DNA of 64,000 nucleotides, from the NCBI GenBank assembly GCA_022578965.1, contig MU400520.1:124001-188000 (forward strand), written 5' to 3'. The stretch's first letter is position 1. Every line of letters begins with the position of its first letter. Positions 21,831 through 33,363 of this stretch are shown here, one piece after another. The stretch is from Xylaria sp. FL1777. Lineage: Eukaryota > Ascomycota > Sordariomycetes > Xylariales > Xylariaceae. The notes under the pieces were generated by a model. That model was not told where the DNA came from. It worked only from the letters and a program-made list of their open reading frames with translations, and made no database searches. The translations under genes and the position numbers were made by a program.

Positions 21831-23050
21831 GTTTGAAGCTGCGGCAGCGTAGACGTCGTCGATGCGGTGAGGGGAGGGTAGATGGAGAGAGGGAGAGATG
21901 GAGAGATGGAGAGAAGGAGAGAAGAGAAGGAAGTAGTAAACAGGACAAACGATGCCGGCCTAAGAATAATAGTTTACACAGGTATGGGAGTAGTGGAGAA
22001 GTGCTTGGAAATAAGGAGTTCAGGACCTTCGTGGCCGCCAGATGAAGTGGTGGGGTTTTCCACTGATATACATGCCTGAATAGTAGGTACACTACTCCTT
22101 ATACTGCCTAGGTACCTACTTACTTAAATAGGTAGTGAAGTAGTTGGTAAGGTGTGGTTCATTTGGTGCTCTTAGATAGGGGGTTTAGGAGGGGAAAACC
22201 ACGGCATTGGTCACCGTCATTCCCCACGTGTCCAAATGTACTTCTTAGTAGGTTCCTACTTTTACGGTAAGGTTATTTACCTTTACCGCCTGCCTTTACC
22301 GCCCCACGTAAACGGAACTACCTAGGTAAGCAGTAACGGAATTCTTAGACACTGTGCCTACCTACCTATCGATCGCGAAGACTCTTTATTGTAGATTTCC
22401 AAGTTGTCTCTTGTTTATATAAGTATGTATAGTATAAATTTGTGCGGATTACCCACTATGTACTAGTCTCATCTAGTATACATATATAAGTACATAGGTA
22501 CGTGTAGCACAGCTATTCGTACAGCTATTCTTTACCTGTGTACTGCGTACTTATATAGGTAGTGTACGGGGGCGATCTAGTGTAATTTGCGTGTCTACAG
22601 GGTACGTAACATAACCCCCAGGTCTCTAGGGTGGTACTAGTGACGCATATTCGCGAGGCTTGTGCTTCCCATCAATAGAGAAGACTGTCAGGGAAGGGGT
22701 AGTTATTCGTGAAAATCGAGACTGAGGCGTTTAGTTTATTGTTATTGGTATTTAGGTACGTGTATACTCGCAGTGTTCCTAAAGTAGAATTGTGGACAAA
22801 TTCTCATCCTGTCACATCAACCAGGAATAATAGAATTGAATGGTCAGAATTTTCGAGATGTGACTAAGTACATTATAAAGCGGTATAGATAGTAGACCCT
22901 GCTACAAAACAGTATGGTACCTAAGGCTGCCTGCAATGTCTCCTACTAATAATTGAGTGCTCGGTGAGGTGCTTGGCTGGAGATATGTTTCCCCTTCAAT
23001 TTTGCTACTTCGCCTGACTGTAGGGGCAACTTTCTCGGGCCGCGTAGATT
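21831..23050. other. Intergenic with TAGGTA words
   Basis: Promoter and leader of the Sec14-like gene followed by the 3' side of the prefoldin gene. GAGAGATG-type purine tracts occur at 21885-21935, and many ACCTAGGTA/TAGGTAGT words at 22108-22370 and 22494-22562. No gene seen. Confidence 0.55.
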
Positions 23051-24047
23051 TCATCCATTAGGTTGATCATCACCATCCTTGGACCCTGTCCCTTTGCGAT
23101 CCTGCTCGGCTTTCTCCTTTCGTTTCTGTACCACATCCCAATTGTACACGCGAGCTATCGCGACCTCCATCGTCTTATCACCGAATCAGTCTAGGCCCCA
23201 GAGTCACGCGGATGGTCTATGCTTACAGTGATTTGCTCTCTCAGAAACTCCAAATCTTCCTCACAATTAGAGTGGCTCTGTTTGGCGGCTGCCAGTTTAG
23301 ATGTGAGAAGCGTCTCTGCCTCGTTGAGAGGGTACGACAGCATCACATTTGCCTAGTATGGCGTACGCCGTTAGTAATTCGTGTCGAGAGACACACGTAG
23401 TAAGGATAAACTTTTTCGTGACATACTCCCAGCCATAAATATACCTCGTCAGTAGGTGGTATTGTCGCCTTGGCGTAAAGTGTGTCGTTTAGTTCGAAAG
23501 TAGTATCTATAGGATCTGAGTCGCCCTGCCGTGCGCTGGGTTAGAACTACCCGTCTTGCTGACGTGTAGGCAACGTACTGTTCTCGTTTTCAGGAAGCGA
23601 ACAGTGTCTAATGTTTTCTGTATGTCGGGCATCTTGTCCTTTAGGCCGGCGATCCTCCGCTGAAGATTCAACTCCATGAACTGGTACTTCCTAGGAAGAG
23701 CTCCGTCGTCAGCCAGCCGGTCTGCAAGTTTGCCTCTCTCGCCCTCTCCCTTTCTGTCGTCTTGATATGATCCCCCTATGGCTGATACCTCCCGCATCGC
23801 ACTAGAGTTCGGAAGGGAGGGCGTACGAGATCATTTCCTGGAAATTGCGCAACGTCGCTTCGACTTCATGGCGTGACGAAACATAGTCCTCGACTTTGTC
23901 GACAAATGGGGCACAGGGGATTCCTCGGGGATTGGTAGACGCCGAGGCTTTCCTACGTTAACCCCATTATATCAGCAGAGAAACGAAGCCAACGGGATTA
24001 TCAGTGAAAACACACTCGGCTGCTGCATCTCCAGTTTGACCTGGCAT
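23051..24047 (-). CDS. PAC10: Prefoldin subunit 3 (VBP1/Pac10 family)
   Basis: Six exons, 24047-24016, 23952-23827, 23690-23579, 23525-23427, 23352-23227 and 23173-23051, give 205 residues with every phase consistent. The first exon is only 32 bases. Joined protein: MPGQTGDAAAEKAS, then NPRGIPCAPFVDKVEDYVSS, the coiled coil FQEMISKYQFMELNLQRRI, the beta-hairpin region TFELNDTLYAKATIPPTDEV and YLWLGANVMLSYPLNEAE, then the second coiled coil EDLEFLREQIT and VYNWDVVQKRKEK. Prefoldin is a hexameric cytosolic cochaperone that passes nascent actin and tubulin to the CCT chaperonin; subunit 3 is one of its two alpha-type subunits. Introns use GT donors and AG acceptors; the second is longest (136 bases). 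No single ORF reveals the gene, so ORF-only annotation would miss it. Confidence 0.93.
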
Positions 24048-24335
24048 GGCGAATCCCGCTAAGTTAGCCTTCCACCAAGCGACTAGAGATGTAATAAAGA
24101 ACTGCCGGGACGGGAGAGGCAACCAGGATTAAGGCCAATTCAGCATCGATAGGGCAACAGAGAATCCGAAATGCATGTACGAAGGAATAAGTAGGATGCC
24201 GAGGGCATGCCCGCATTGCTGGATAGAATGTAGATGGAGGGGCAGTCGCCGAGAAGAGGTACCGAGCTATCAAAAGCAAAAGCTCATCACAGCCATGTGG
24301 GTCCAGTGCCCGGTGCCTTTCAGCGGCCTCCCAAA

Positions 24336-24372
24336 CCTTAGGTACCTACCTAGGTACCTACTTAGGTAGGTA
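24336..24372. repeat. CCTA/TAGG palindromic repeat block
   Basis: Successive TAGGTACCTA and CCTAGGTA words form overlapping perfect palindromes over about 37 bases. It is the densest example of a word family scattered through the non-coding parts of this window. Confidence 0.8.
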
Positions 24373-24498
24373 TGGTAGTACTCTAAAGGAGTACCGGTAA
24401 TACAATTTCGTCAAGTCAAGATTCGGTTTACTGGTTTATTGTGTGCTACCTTGCTTCAACTGAATGACAATTGACGTGGTCTTCGAAAACAACCCAAG

Positions 24499-24574
24499 CT
24501 TTTCTTCTCTTTTCTTCTTTTTCCTTTTCTTTTGAAAGGAAAAGGAAAGGAAAAAGAAAAAGAAAAAGAAGAAA
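24499..24574. repeat. Polypyrimidine/polypurine inverted repeat (hairpin)
   Basis: A pure pyrimidine run, 24499-24533, is followed at once by a pure purine run, 24534-24574. They are near-complementary (for example CTTTTTCCTTTTCTTTT against AAAGGAAAAGGAAAG), so RNA could fold into an imperfect stem with almost no loop. It lies 26 bases past the HET stop codon in the direction of that gene, probably within its 3' UTR. Confidence 0.75.
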
Positions 24575-24599
24575 CAAAATAACGGGGTCGCCTTCTCAT

Positions 24600-26632
24600 T
24601 CAATTCTCCTGAGGTGGCAACCTCACTCGAATCTTGAGATCAAAAAACGCTGCACCAAGGAAGCTCCCGCGCTTCAACTCGAGCAGAACTTCACGGCGGA
24701 GCTCACCCAAGTCTAGCACTGCTCTATCCACTTCGCTGGCGTTTATGAACTTCTCCCTCGTCGTTATTCTGCTGTCCATTACATGGTTCCGAACATCCGT
24801 ATTCTCGAATCTTTGATGGCGTCCCCATTCCTTCACTTTGGCAAAGGCCGCCCTCACCTCTTCGTCGTCAGCCGGTAGGACCTTGCACCATATATCATCC
24901 CTTTGATAAATTACATGATAACCTGAATATTTTGTCATATCACGAAGGATTAGCAGACGCGGCCCCCAGACAACAAAGAACTGTGGTGTTTCTTGTTTCA
25001 TCACCAAAGCCAGGCCGAGACTCTCGTTGCAGGCTGATGCCACGTTGTCCGCGTTGTCAAAATCAGGCATCGCATAGTCCACAGCATATTCGCCTGCGTC
25101 GCAACCCAGAATCTTGCCAATTCGAAGGGGTGGTAGGTCGAATCGATTCCGTGAATGTGTGCCTCGGCGAAGCAACATCCGCGCTATCGTAACCCTTCTT
25201 ACCTCCCCCTTACTCATGTCGAACTCTTCAGTCCAGTCGAGCTTGTATACCGCCTCTACAGTCGTGCTGACCAACAGCTTTCCGACCATCTTGGAAACAG
25301 AACCATCTGCTGAAATCTCGCTGGGAGTGACGCAACCAATGAAATTGCACGAGCTTCGGTCAAATACATTAGTTGACCATGGTGGTTTATCTATAAATAT
25401 TACCGGCCTGGCCAGTGCATTATCGCCTACTGTGCAGTCCAGAACCGCGACGTATGCTTCCTGCTCTCCTGAGAACTCGGTTGGGTAAGCAGTCCGGAAC
25501 AACAGGAGGTCTACTTCTAGGCCTTCCTTTGTAACGCTCATGTGGCGCTTTGAGGTGTCTTCGACAATATCATTTTCCAGCAACCATTTTCTCTTGATTT
25601 TAACATGAGAAAAATCACTCGGGCTGCTAGCCAAGTCTCGTCCCAGAGACATGAACCAGGTCATGGTCTTGTCCTTATCTGATGGTGATGCCCAGGCAAG
25701 AATCGATTGGTCAGAAGTTCGTCGAATGATTTCTTCCTGCAGGCGTATGAAGGCTTTTTCCTTTTCACCATACAACAATGGCATGTTTACGTCGAATAAT
25801 CCCACTATATTTACAGTCAGTCAACGAGATCAGGAAATTTGCCGAATATCGTTAGAATTCTCGACAGTGAAGAACAAGAGAGCGACATTATGGATGTTTG
25901 AGGCAGCATACTGAGGCAATAGGCTATATCTTCCTCCCGTGATGTTTGTCGATCGGCGGCCCAGGACATGATCCCGGCAACGCTATATGTATCAAGTATC
26001 CCCCGAAGTCTGTCGTTGTCGAAGTAGTCGATACCACAGTAACATGTGAAGTCGTACCCACGGTCTTCGCATATGTGATCATCCCAATTCGTCAGCTCAG
26101 GTTCATGGCCATGTCTTAAAATAACTTCGTCTATCCTAGTGAGGACTGATAATCTCTTAGCCATCGAAAATCGATCGCCAATGTAGGACCAGTTCTTGTT
26201 GTAGAACCACACATTGTCTGGCGCAATAAGCTCCTGCAGGGTCCAGCCACGAGTAAACCACCGGCTCGAGTCAAGTTGGTCGAGATTGTCGACATCATCC
26301 AGGAACGCAATGCATCTTGCGGAATTTCTGTACCATGAAAACATGGAGTTGATCGCTTCGGAGAGTTCTGAGCTACTCCGCTTGTCGATACAGCATGTGT
26401 CAATCCAGACGTACTCATATCCAAGCTTGTCGGCTTCTGCGCAAGCATTCAGCACCTTTTCAGCTGCCTCTTTCTTCTTATCCTTCCAACTCTCTGGTTG
26501 CGAATACTCGACATCTTCGTAGATAATTTCATTGTGTCCAGATCGCCAGCAATGTGATAGTATGACATAATTCGGGATGTCCCTGGTAGAGAAGTCCTCG
26601 AGCTTCTTTTTCTTTACGTGTAGTAATCGCAT
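24600..26632 (-). CDS. HET-domain (heterokaryon incompatibility) protein
   Basis: Two exons, 26632-25912 and 25804-24600, give 641 residues. The 107-base intron (donor GTATGC, acceptor ATATAG) splits the hallmark AYCLMGLFDVNMPLLYGE. The HET domain carries its three blocks: YVILSHCW near 22-29, YVWIDTCCIDKRSSSELSEA near 71-90, and RWFTRGWTLQELIAP near 120-134. The start at 26632 (MRLLHV) matches the usual HET N terminus; the frame is open further upstream but without ATG. The C-terminal 350 residues are variable and unrecognised. HET proteins drive cell death when genetically different hyphae fuse; some act downstream of NACHT receptors, and one lies 18 kb away. The ORF is intact. Confidence 0.92.
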
Positions 26633-29600
26633 ATTCCCCAACGTGCGAGAAAGGTAAGAAGACAAGCCGGAAGATATATCCAAAAAGCGATAGAGGACCA
26701 CCCTCTCAAACACAGGTTCAGGAAGTTGAGAATCATCTAAGCCTTCAGGAAAAGGCGAACCCGCTTGGTTAATGTAGAAGACGTGCCCATGCCATGCCTA
26801 ACGAATCCTTTCCCTTCAACTCTCCCCGATCACCCAACTTAGGCCAACAGCATATCGAAAATGTAACCCTCCTACATGTTGCCCAATAGGCAGCAAGACA
26901 CATAGGACGAGACCTGGTTGAGGCTGGCGGAACCCTGCCATTTCGCCGCAGAACTAGGCTTTCTAACAACGACACTGCAGGAAGATGCCTTCCCACACCG
27001 AATGACATACCAGTAGCCCGCACTGCTCTGCAGATAACACTCCTTTTCCCCCTCCATTAAACCCGTAGAATTCGAGCTAGATGCAGGCTTGACGCTCTGC
27101 GACACCCCTGGACCGGTTGCTGACGGGCGCTAGCCGTCCAATCAAGGCCACGCTTTTGCCGCCGCTAATTAACTTAGAGTTCGTACACTCGCGAGCACAG
27201 CCGCCACAACTCGGAATAATAGCGGAACCTCACGGTGGCAGTACCCTAGTTTATCCAGTAAGTCGCCAAATGGGCTACGCCTTATAAAAAAAACCTTACT
27301 TTCTGTTGTTGGTTTCTAAGGACTACATATAGAAATAAGTCGTAAACGGTCCGGGTCGGGCGGGACCGTTGCTGACACTCTTGCATCGGAAGAGGTCTAT
27401 TGGTGAACAACTAGCTTGGCATCACAACATACCAGTGTGGCTTAAGCCAAATCATATGCAGGCAGACTATCCAGAATCGAAGAGTAGAGGGGTGGAATGC
27501 TGTCGCCATTTTAGATGGTTCACGGGTAATAATGACTGATACCTAACGCTATACCCCAAGAGTGGAAGACTGGATCTTATAATGCCCGTTTTCCTCTATC
27601 CTCGTGTACTAGATTCAAGGACGGAATTTTCATACTCGAAAACAAGGAAGAGACAGATCATGAGCTTAGCGAGGAGGCTGCAGGTTACACAGGGCTTTCA
27701 ATGGGATCGCCCTCTCCCAGACCCCACGTCTCTTCCGGATGCTTAAGACATGCGGATGTGAGCACCTAATCTAGATGAGACTTAGATTAGGATGTGCAAA
27801 TCTGAGTAGCGAGAAACCTTTACAGGCCAGTATCGTCACTAGAATCTCTTTTGATCAGAGTACCTTTCCAGATAATGTGTCGTTTTGTCTGTCTCTACAT
27901 GGCAGAGTTTCCAGTCGTATCATAGTTCTAGGCCGGTGCTACAACGCCATTTCAGGATGTAGCATCTACATGAATTCACCAGCCTAGGATTATAAAAGGA
28001 TCCCAAGACATACATATACGAAATATCAAATTAATGAGCTCTACGAAGGCCTAAAAAGTTTCACTTTACTATCTTTTGATAGTATTTGAATCAACGAGCA
28101 AATTAGAGTTTCCCCTTTTCTTCTCAGATACCCCTATGGCTTTTCAGCGCGCTTAAATTGCACACTGCCGGGAAAAAATAAGGCGACTGCGTAGAATTCC
28201 CCAGGGGCCGCGCACCATCCTATCATCATATCAAAACGTGGCTATTGGTAGGTTACCCTTTTTCGATCAAATTTCTAATATGTTCGGTGCCATTAATACT
28301 TCCACTTACCCAGCTCGTAGGGACCTCTATCCTCCTCAACCCAACAGATGCAAATGACAAAAGCCATAATTGTGTATTATAGACTAGAAAATATCTCGCA
28401 ATAACTTTCTCTCAAGATCATCATTTTTGTAATTCGTCGAATAGCTGGTTATTATGTGTACAACAGAACCAAGTACAAAGCTCTCCCTCCCTCAAACGGG
28501 TTACCGTTCAATAACCTCTCACCCCCTCTCTTTAAGTGAGATCCCATGAACAGTCCTCTAATCAAAAACTGGGTTAAGTTAATATGCCCTTCTTAAGCAC
28601 TACATGTTTCCATCAACAGAGAGAGTTAATATATATGTATGCTTACCTCATCTTAGCTATAGTAACTTAGAAGATGAGGATGTTAGCTAAATGATTATAT
28701 GATTAGCTTCCCAGCTAACCACTTTCTCACTGTCATGCCAGCACCAAGCTTGCAATCTCCTTACACCCGCTAATCTCTCAACGTGGTCTTTTCCTACAAT
28801 AAGAAGAAAGCAGAGCCGAATCGCCGGCGAAGCTACAGTAAGGAAGTGACTTACAGAGATGTCGCCGAATCTCCGAAGAGATAGACAACTAACCTAACCC
28901 AGACTTAGTCCAGACTGTTCTAGACTCTCTAGTTACTACCGTGTACCTATACTAGGTAGGTATTCCACCAAACTCGATCCAGACCAATATCGAATTCCGT
29001 CAACGTCTCACAGCGACTCTCACATCGTATTATCCAACCAGTTCCCTATGACGACATATTCCCCCGCGCAAGTGATACCTACATATAAACATTAAGCGAA
29101 GCAACCGCTGGTGTACGGTATTACACTAGGTAGTTATGTATTACGACATATCCCCGGATGACGTGAGTGCGTGGCACTCATTTCATTCGTTCAACGAACA
29201 GATTCGAGAACGGCCCGTCTGACAAGACTTAGGCCCGACTATCTATCTCAACTATTAGCAGTAGTACCCCTACGTAATTTCTCGGTCTGTAGTACCATTT
29301 ACATAGGTATGATGCATTCCGCGGAATTAACTGCGCTTCTAGCTAGGTCTTACAAGTGGGACGACGTCACATTTCAGGATCTAGATAGGTAATTCCACTT
29401 CCGCCTTGCATCTCTACATGAGGTAGGTAGATAGGCAGAAACCCAGGACTAACATCTTTGGCCACTGTTGCCTAGCGAGGCATATCGTTGTGTAGGAATT
29501 AAAGTGTTAATACCCATCAGACTTTTTGCGCAATGCACGCCAAAAATTTCTATTCAGAGATTTAGTTGGTGATATAGAGAACTGCTAGGCAGAGGTCTAC

Positions 29601-30342
29601 ATATGAGGCCTGACATTAGGCCAGGTGAAAGCGTAGTTAATTTATTAAAGAATTTTCTCCCCGTTCTTTGCATGATATCTATACGTTGGATGATCTTCCC
29701 AAGGACCTGAACAAGTAGCAAGCCTCATCCGATTGTATATAGACAAGGTTCAAGTAGAATAGCTGACGCGCAGCCGTGAATGAACTTTAATGTCTAAGAC
29801 GACTGTCGAACAGTACTTTACAAAGGTTAAGACCTCGTTTGTAAACATGGCTAACTATCTCGACTAATCACATGGCAACATGCAAATCCTTAACATCGAA
29901 CAGCAAACCCGATTTTCGGATGATTTTCTGTCGCGGGCATGAAACGTATAACCATGACATATATAGCTATATTTGTTTCTCGAAGCTAATCCCACTTGCA
30001 CCGGAGATAATTGAGTGACGTGCGATTCGCGATGCAAATAATTAAGTGGCATAAATAATTAACATATCACTACCAAGGTAGAAATGCAGATCATTGAAAT
30101 TATCGTAATATATAGACTTCGGTATGATCGCAATAAATTTCAACAGGGAATCCTGCAGGCGACATTCTCTGTCCACATTTTTTGAAAATCAGCTTCGCTT
30201 CGCTATAACCCTAGCATAGGTACCGTTCGAGCATGTCCCGATCCAAAAGTTGACAGACGCCGCCCCCCTTCTCCCAAAAGCAACGCTTGCTTAAAATGCA
30301 GCAGAAGGGGGTAAGAAAAATCAAAGAAAGATCGATATGCCA
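26633..30342. other. Gene-poor 3.7 kb between HET and frq
   Basis: Holds the HET promoter at its left and the frq 3' end at its right. The middle (27100-30100) is AT-rich, with stops in every frame and no transposon ends that I could match. GATC/CGAT words lie close to the frq stop (near 30239 and 30330), where an antisense frq transcript would start if one exists here as in Neurospora. No gene supported. Confidence 0.5.
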
Positions 30343-33318
30343 TTAGGCATCTTCCATCGAACTATTATAGCCGCTGCCTGCGCCGCCAGCAGTAGCAGCT
30401 GAGCTCCCAGTAGTAACTTTTGACAGAGGTAATACCGAAGGCCCATCTGTAAGTTCAATTCCAGACATCCTACTCAATTTCCTGGAAGAGTTGTTTCTGC
30501 TCAAGCCAAAATCTGGACTGTTCTCTGAATATTCGTCTTCCTCGTCATTTCCAGAGAGATCACGATTATCGGAGCCTGGACTACCTTCAACCATAGGCCG
30601 TTTGCTCAAAATACTTCTTTCCGAAGATACCGAGATATCGTCATCCAAACTACCACCATACTCTTCGGATTCCGAGTCACCCGAAGGAAAATAAAAGGCC
30701 GGCGGGGGTAATGGCACGGGTGGTAAGCGACGGATTCTGCCAGTCACATATTCAATTTTAACTGTGAACACCTTATGAGCAGAAGTGTTCTTCATCATGG
30801 GCGACTTAGTCGACATCAGGGCGACTTTACTAGCAATCGAATCTGCGGTTCCTCGCGAAACGGTAGTGTCATGGCTAAGACGACTCACGAATCTCGATCG
30901 CGCTGCTGATGACGCATTATCATCGGAACTAATATCATCGTCATCGTCGGTATCATCGCAATGGACTGTGGCATTTCTAGGACGCTTAGTCGACACGACG
31001 ACGACAAAGTGATCATCTGGACAAATGCCGCCTAGACCACTTGCCTCGAGGTTAATTAAACGGGATTGTTGACTGGAATCTGACCAAGGGAAATCCGCCT
31101 CAATGAAGTTGTCCGTGTCACTAAGGACGGTCTCTGCATCACCGGGGATCTCCGGGTCTGTGAGAGAGGAGTACAGTGTGGGTTCACTGAGTGGTTTGAA
31201 AGCAATCGAAGACCCTGACGGGGTCCGACTGACGTGAGGACGGTGCACAAGGTGCAGTTGGATAGGGTCCTGCATAAGCTGATCCTGCTGATCATCTGAT
31301 GACGTCATATCATATGTGTCCGGGGACACTTCACCATAATCACCAGAGAGATCCGTGCAGAAAGGCGCCCCGCTATAGTAGATTATGGCACCATCGCGTC
31401 GACGTTTGCGCTGCGACTGGCCAGCCGAGATACCGCTCTGGTCCCACTTGGCATGCAACCCGGGGCTGCTGTCTTCGGATTGCCCGTTTGAAGAGCCACT
31501 GTCCTCTACAATCGATGTCTGTCCGTCGGGCATGGAGGTCGGGTGATGCACGAACAGGGGCTTGTAGTGGAAGTCTTGGGAAGAATTGGAATCCCGGACA
31601 CCAAGATTGAATTTGGACCCCTTTTGTTTCTTTCGCTGGTTATGTTCGTTCGATCCATCCGAATCGTCCCCCGAGTGGTCGGTCTGGGACTTGCTACCAC
31701 TATCGCTTGTGAACCTGGTGCCCTCGTCGCCGCCGCGCCATCGTATCTTTCGACCGTCCGGGGACAACTGGAATTTGGTGCTCTTTTCCGACACGGCGCT
31801 GCGGATGAAGTCGGGGGTGACATTGAGGATGTGGAGTTGCGCCAAGTTGCCAAGGAGATTAAGATACACCCAACCTTCCGCATCAGGCGACACATCTCTG
31901 GCTGAAAAATAGGGTTCAGTCTCTGGTGCGACAATGCCCAAATGACGTATGTACTCCATGTTATCGGCAGGGACCTGCCTTCGATCAGGGTCCAAATCGC
32001 GTGGACGAGTGGGTCGCTGTTCCGATGGCTCCATGCTGTCTTGCGGTGACGTGTTTTTGCCGTCTTTGGCGCTTCTCCTACCGCTTCCGCTTCCGCTACC
32101 TGGCCCGCTGCCGCTACCGCTCCCGCTGTCTTTGTCATTGTCACGGGAGTTGGATTGATCGGCGTTTGAATGCGATTGTGACTGAGTGCGTGCGTTTGAT
32201 GCCGAAGCTGCAACACTCGAGTGACTTGTCTTCTTGCGTGTATCTCCCGATCGAATAATGGCTTCCCGGGCCGCTTCTTTCACCGGGGGAATTTTACCAC
32301 CGGTGTCTTCCATTTCGACGTCTTTCGGAGGGCCCATTTTCCCAGTAAAAAGATGCTCCAGCCGTTTGACGACAAGCTTCTTCTTTTCGTGGTCGGTCAT
32401 CTTGGTGGGCCTCGGCCAGAGTCCTTCAGGAATATCTCGGAGATAATCCTGAACATTCTGGTTTGATCGTATTCGGGCGGCTCTAACTTGACCGGGAGGT
32501 TGGTGAGAAGACGAGCTCGGCCCCGTCCCCATAGAGGCATAAGCCGAATCAACGGGTCTCGAATTTGAGCCCGAGGTAGACGAAGCGTGTTTCGAGGCCG
32601 ACGAGTTCCCCTCCTTGGATTTTCCCGACGCCTTTTTCCGGCTCGTAGAGGCTCCAGTGCTCGACCGCTCGAGCTTTGTCGTAAAATCTCGTAACGTAGC
32701 TTCAAGTTCCCTCTTCTTCTTATTGGGCAACCCATGCACTTTAACCTCGAAGAGCTTTTCATTGCGCAGGGAATTTGGACCCATCTGCTTAAACTTCCTC
32801 AGTTCTTCTCTCAGACGCTTATTTTCAATAGTTAAATCGTCAATGACGCTCCGATAGTCGTCAGCACTACTACTTTTCGTTACGCTTGGTCGAAAAGATG
32901 GTCCACGACTTTGGACATGCCCGTACTCTGGAAGTTGTGGTAAAGTGTTATGAGCTTCCTCATTAGATGAATCTGTTTCTTTTTGAAAAAATGGTGGATC
33001 GATGTCCATGCTACCAGGATCAAGCGAGATCTTCGTATTCTGGTTGGACTGTTCGAACCACTGTCTCGGGTCGCTCCATCCTGTCTCATTGCTTTCCTCC
33101 GACGAATTCCTTCTCGGTGGTTTCGTCTGGGGTTTGATCGCACTCGAGTGAGCATTTGGGATGGCGGGTGGGGGATGTCGTCTCGAAGCATCCCGGGCGA
33201 GACGATGATGTCGTAAGGTATTAGAGTTCTCGGGAGATGTTCTCCTGGGGTTCTTATAAGTGACGGTGGGGGTAGGTGGCACATGGATACCCGCTTGCGT
33301 GTTCTTGGGGTCTGCCAT
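30343..33318 (-). CDS. frq: Circadian clock protein FREQUENCY (FRQ)
   Basis: A single open frame of 991 residues, close to the 989 of Neurospora FRQ, with the same landmark order. An N-terminal basic disordered region is followed by MDIDPPFFQKETDSSNEE (from residue 104), the coiled coil DDYRSVIDDLTIENKRLREE (about 153-172), a basic nuclear-localisation-like NKKKRE (199-204), DYLRDIPEGLWP and VKRLEHLF (about 316-323, the CK1-binding FCD1 area), PTRPRDLDPDR, and EGWVYLNLLGNLAQLH (481-496, the FCD2 area), then acidic and Ser-rich segments and LGGICPDDHFVVVVSTKRP. Low-complexity GSGSGSGPGSGSGSG lies at 398-412. FRQ with FRH and CK1 inhibits the White Collar complex and is progressively phosphorylated, setting the circadian negative feedback loop. 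Start chosen at the first ATG, because M104 matches the known second start of Neurospora (short FRQ). Confidence 0.97.
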   Translation of the reverse strand: MADPKNTQAGIHVPPTPTVTYKNPRRTSPENSNTLRHHRLARDASRRHPPPAIPNAHSSAIKPQTKPPRRNSSEESNETGWSDPRQWFEQSNQNTKISLDPGSMDIDPPFFQKETDSSNEEAHNTLPQLPEYGHVQSRGPSFRPSVTKSSSADDYRSVIDDLTIENKRLREELRKFKQMGPNSLRNEKLFEVKVHGLPNKKKRELEATLRDFTTKLERSSTGASTSRKKASGKSKEGNSSASKHASSTSGSNSRPVDSAYASMGTGPSSSSHQPPGQVRAARIRSNQNVQDYLRDIPEGLWPRPTKMTDHEKKKLVVKRLEHLFTGKMGPPKDVEMEDTGGKIPPVKEAAREAIIRSGDTRKKTSHSSVAASASNARTQSQSHSNADQSNSRDNDKDSGSGSGSGPGSGSGSGRRSAKDGKNTSPQDSMEPSEQRPTRPRDLDPDRRQVPADNMEYIRHLGIVAPETEPYFSARDVSPDAEGWVYLNLLGNLAQLHILNVTPDFIRSAVSEKSTKFQLSPDGRKIRWRGGDEGTRFTSDSGSKSQTDHSGDDSDGSNEHNQRKKQKGSKFNLGVRDSNSSQDFHYKPLFVHHPTSMPDGQTSIVEDSGSSNGQSEDSSPGLHAKWDQSGISAGQSQRKRRRDGAIIYYSGAPFCTDLSGDYGEVSPDTYDMTSSDDQQDQLMQDPIQLHLVHRPHVSRTPSGSSIAFKPLSEPTLYSSLTDPEIPGDAETVLSDTDNFIEADFPWSDSSQQSRLINLEASGLGGICPDDHFVVVVSTKRPRNATVHCDDTDDDDDISSDDNASSAARSRFVSRLSHDTTVSRGTADSIASKVALMSTKSPMMKNTSAHKVFTVKIEYVTGRIRRLPPVPLPPPAFYFPSGDSESEEYGGSLDDDISVSSERSILSKRPMVEGSPGSDNRDLSGNDEEDEYSENSPDFGLSRNNSSRKLSRMSGIELTDGPSVLPLSKVTTGSSAATAGGAGSGYNSSMEDA

Positions 33319-33333
33319 GATTGATGGATGTGT

Positions 33334-33339
33334 TTACAT
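33334..33339 (-). promoter_or_regulatory. Start-stop uORF in the frq leader
   Basis: ATGTAA, a start codon followed directly by a stop, 15 bases upstream of the frq ATG. If it lies in the mRNA it should stall or recycle scanning ribosomes just before the long-FRQ start. Confidence 0.5.
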
Positions 33340-33363
33340 GAATTCAGAAGCAAGTAAGGGTGG

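Larger units (their letters stand above)
24048..24599. other. Spacer between prefoldin 3 and HET genes
   Basis: Contains the prefoldin 3 promoter (24048 upward), a dense CCTA/TAGG palindrome block and a polypyrimidine/polypurine inverted repeat next to the HET gene stop codon. Both repeats are listed separately. No gene seen. Confidence 0.6.

Noticed and set aside
10000..24000. Idea of a secondary-metabolite or defence gene cluster in the central block
   Set aside because: The genes are core cell machinery with unrelated roles, on both strands, and no synthase, transporter or pathway regulator is present.
26769..27105. Minus-strand frames upstream of the HET gene
   Set aside because: Short overlapping frames with no conserved motif; they sit in the HET promoter.
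31506..32258. Several 100-230 codon frames overlapping frq
   Set aside because: They lie in other frames of the intact frq coding sequence and show no family signature. An antisense RNA is possible, but not a protein.
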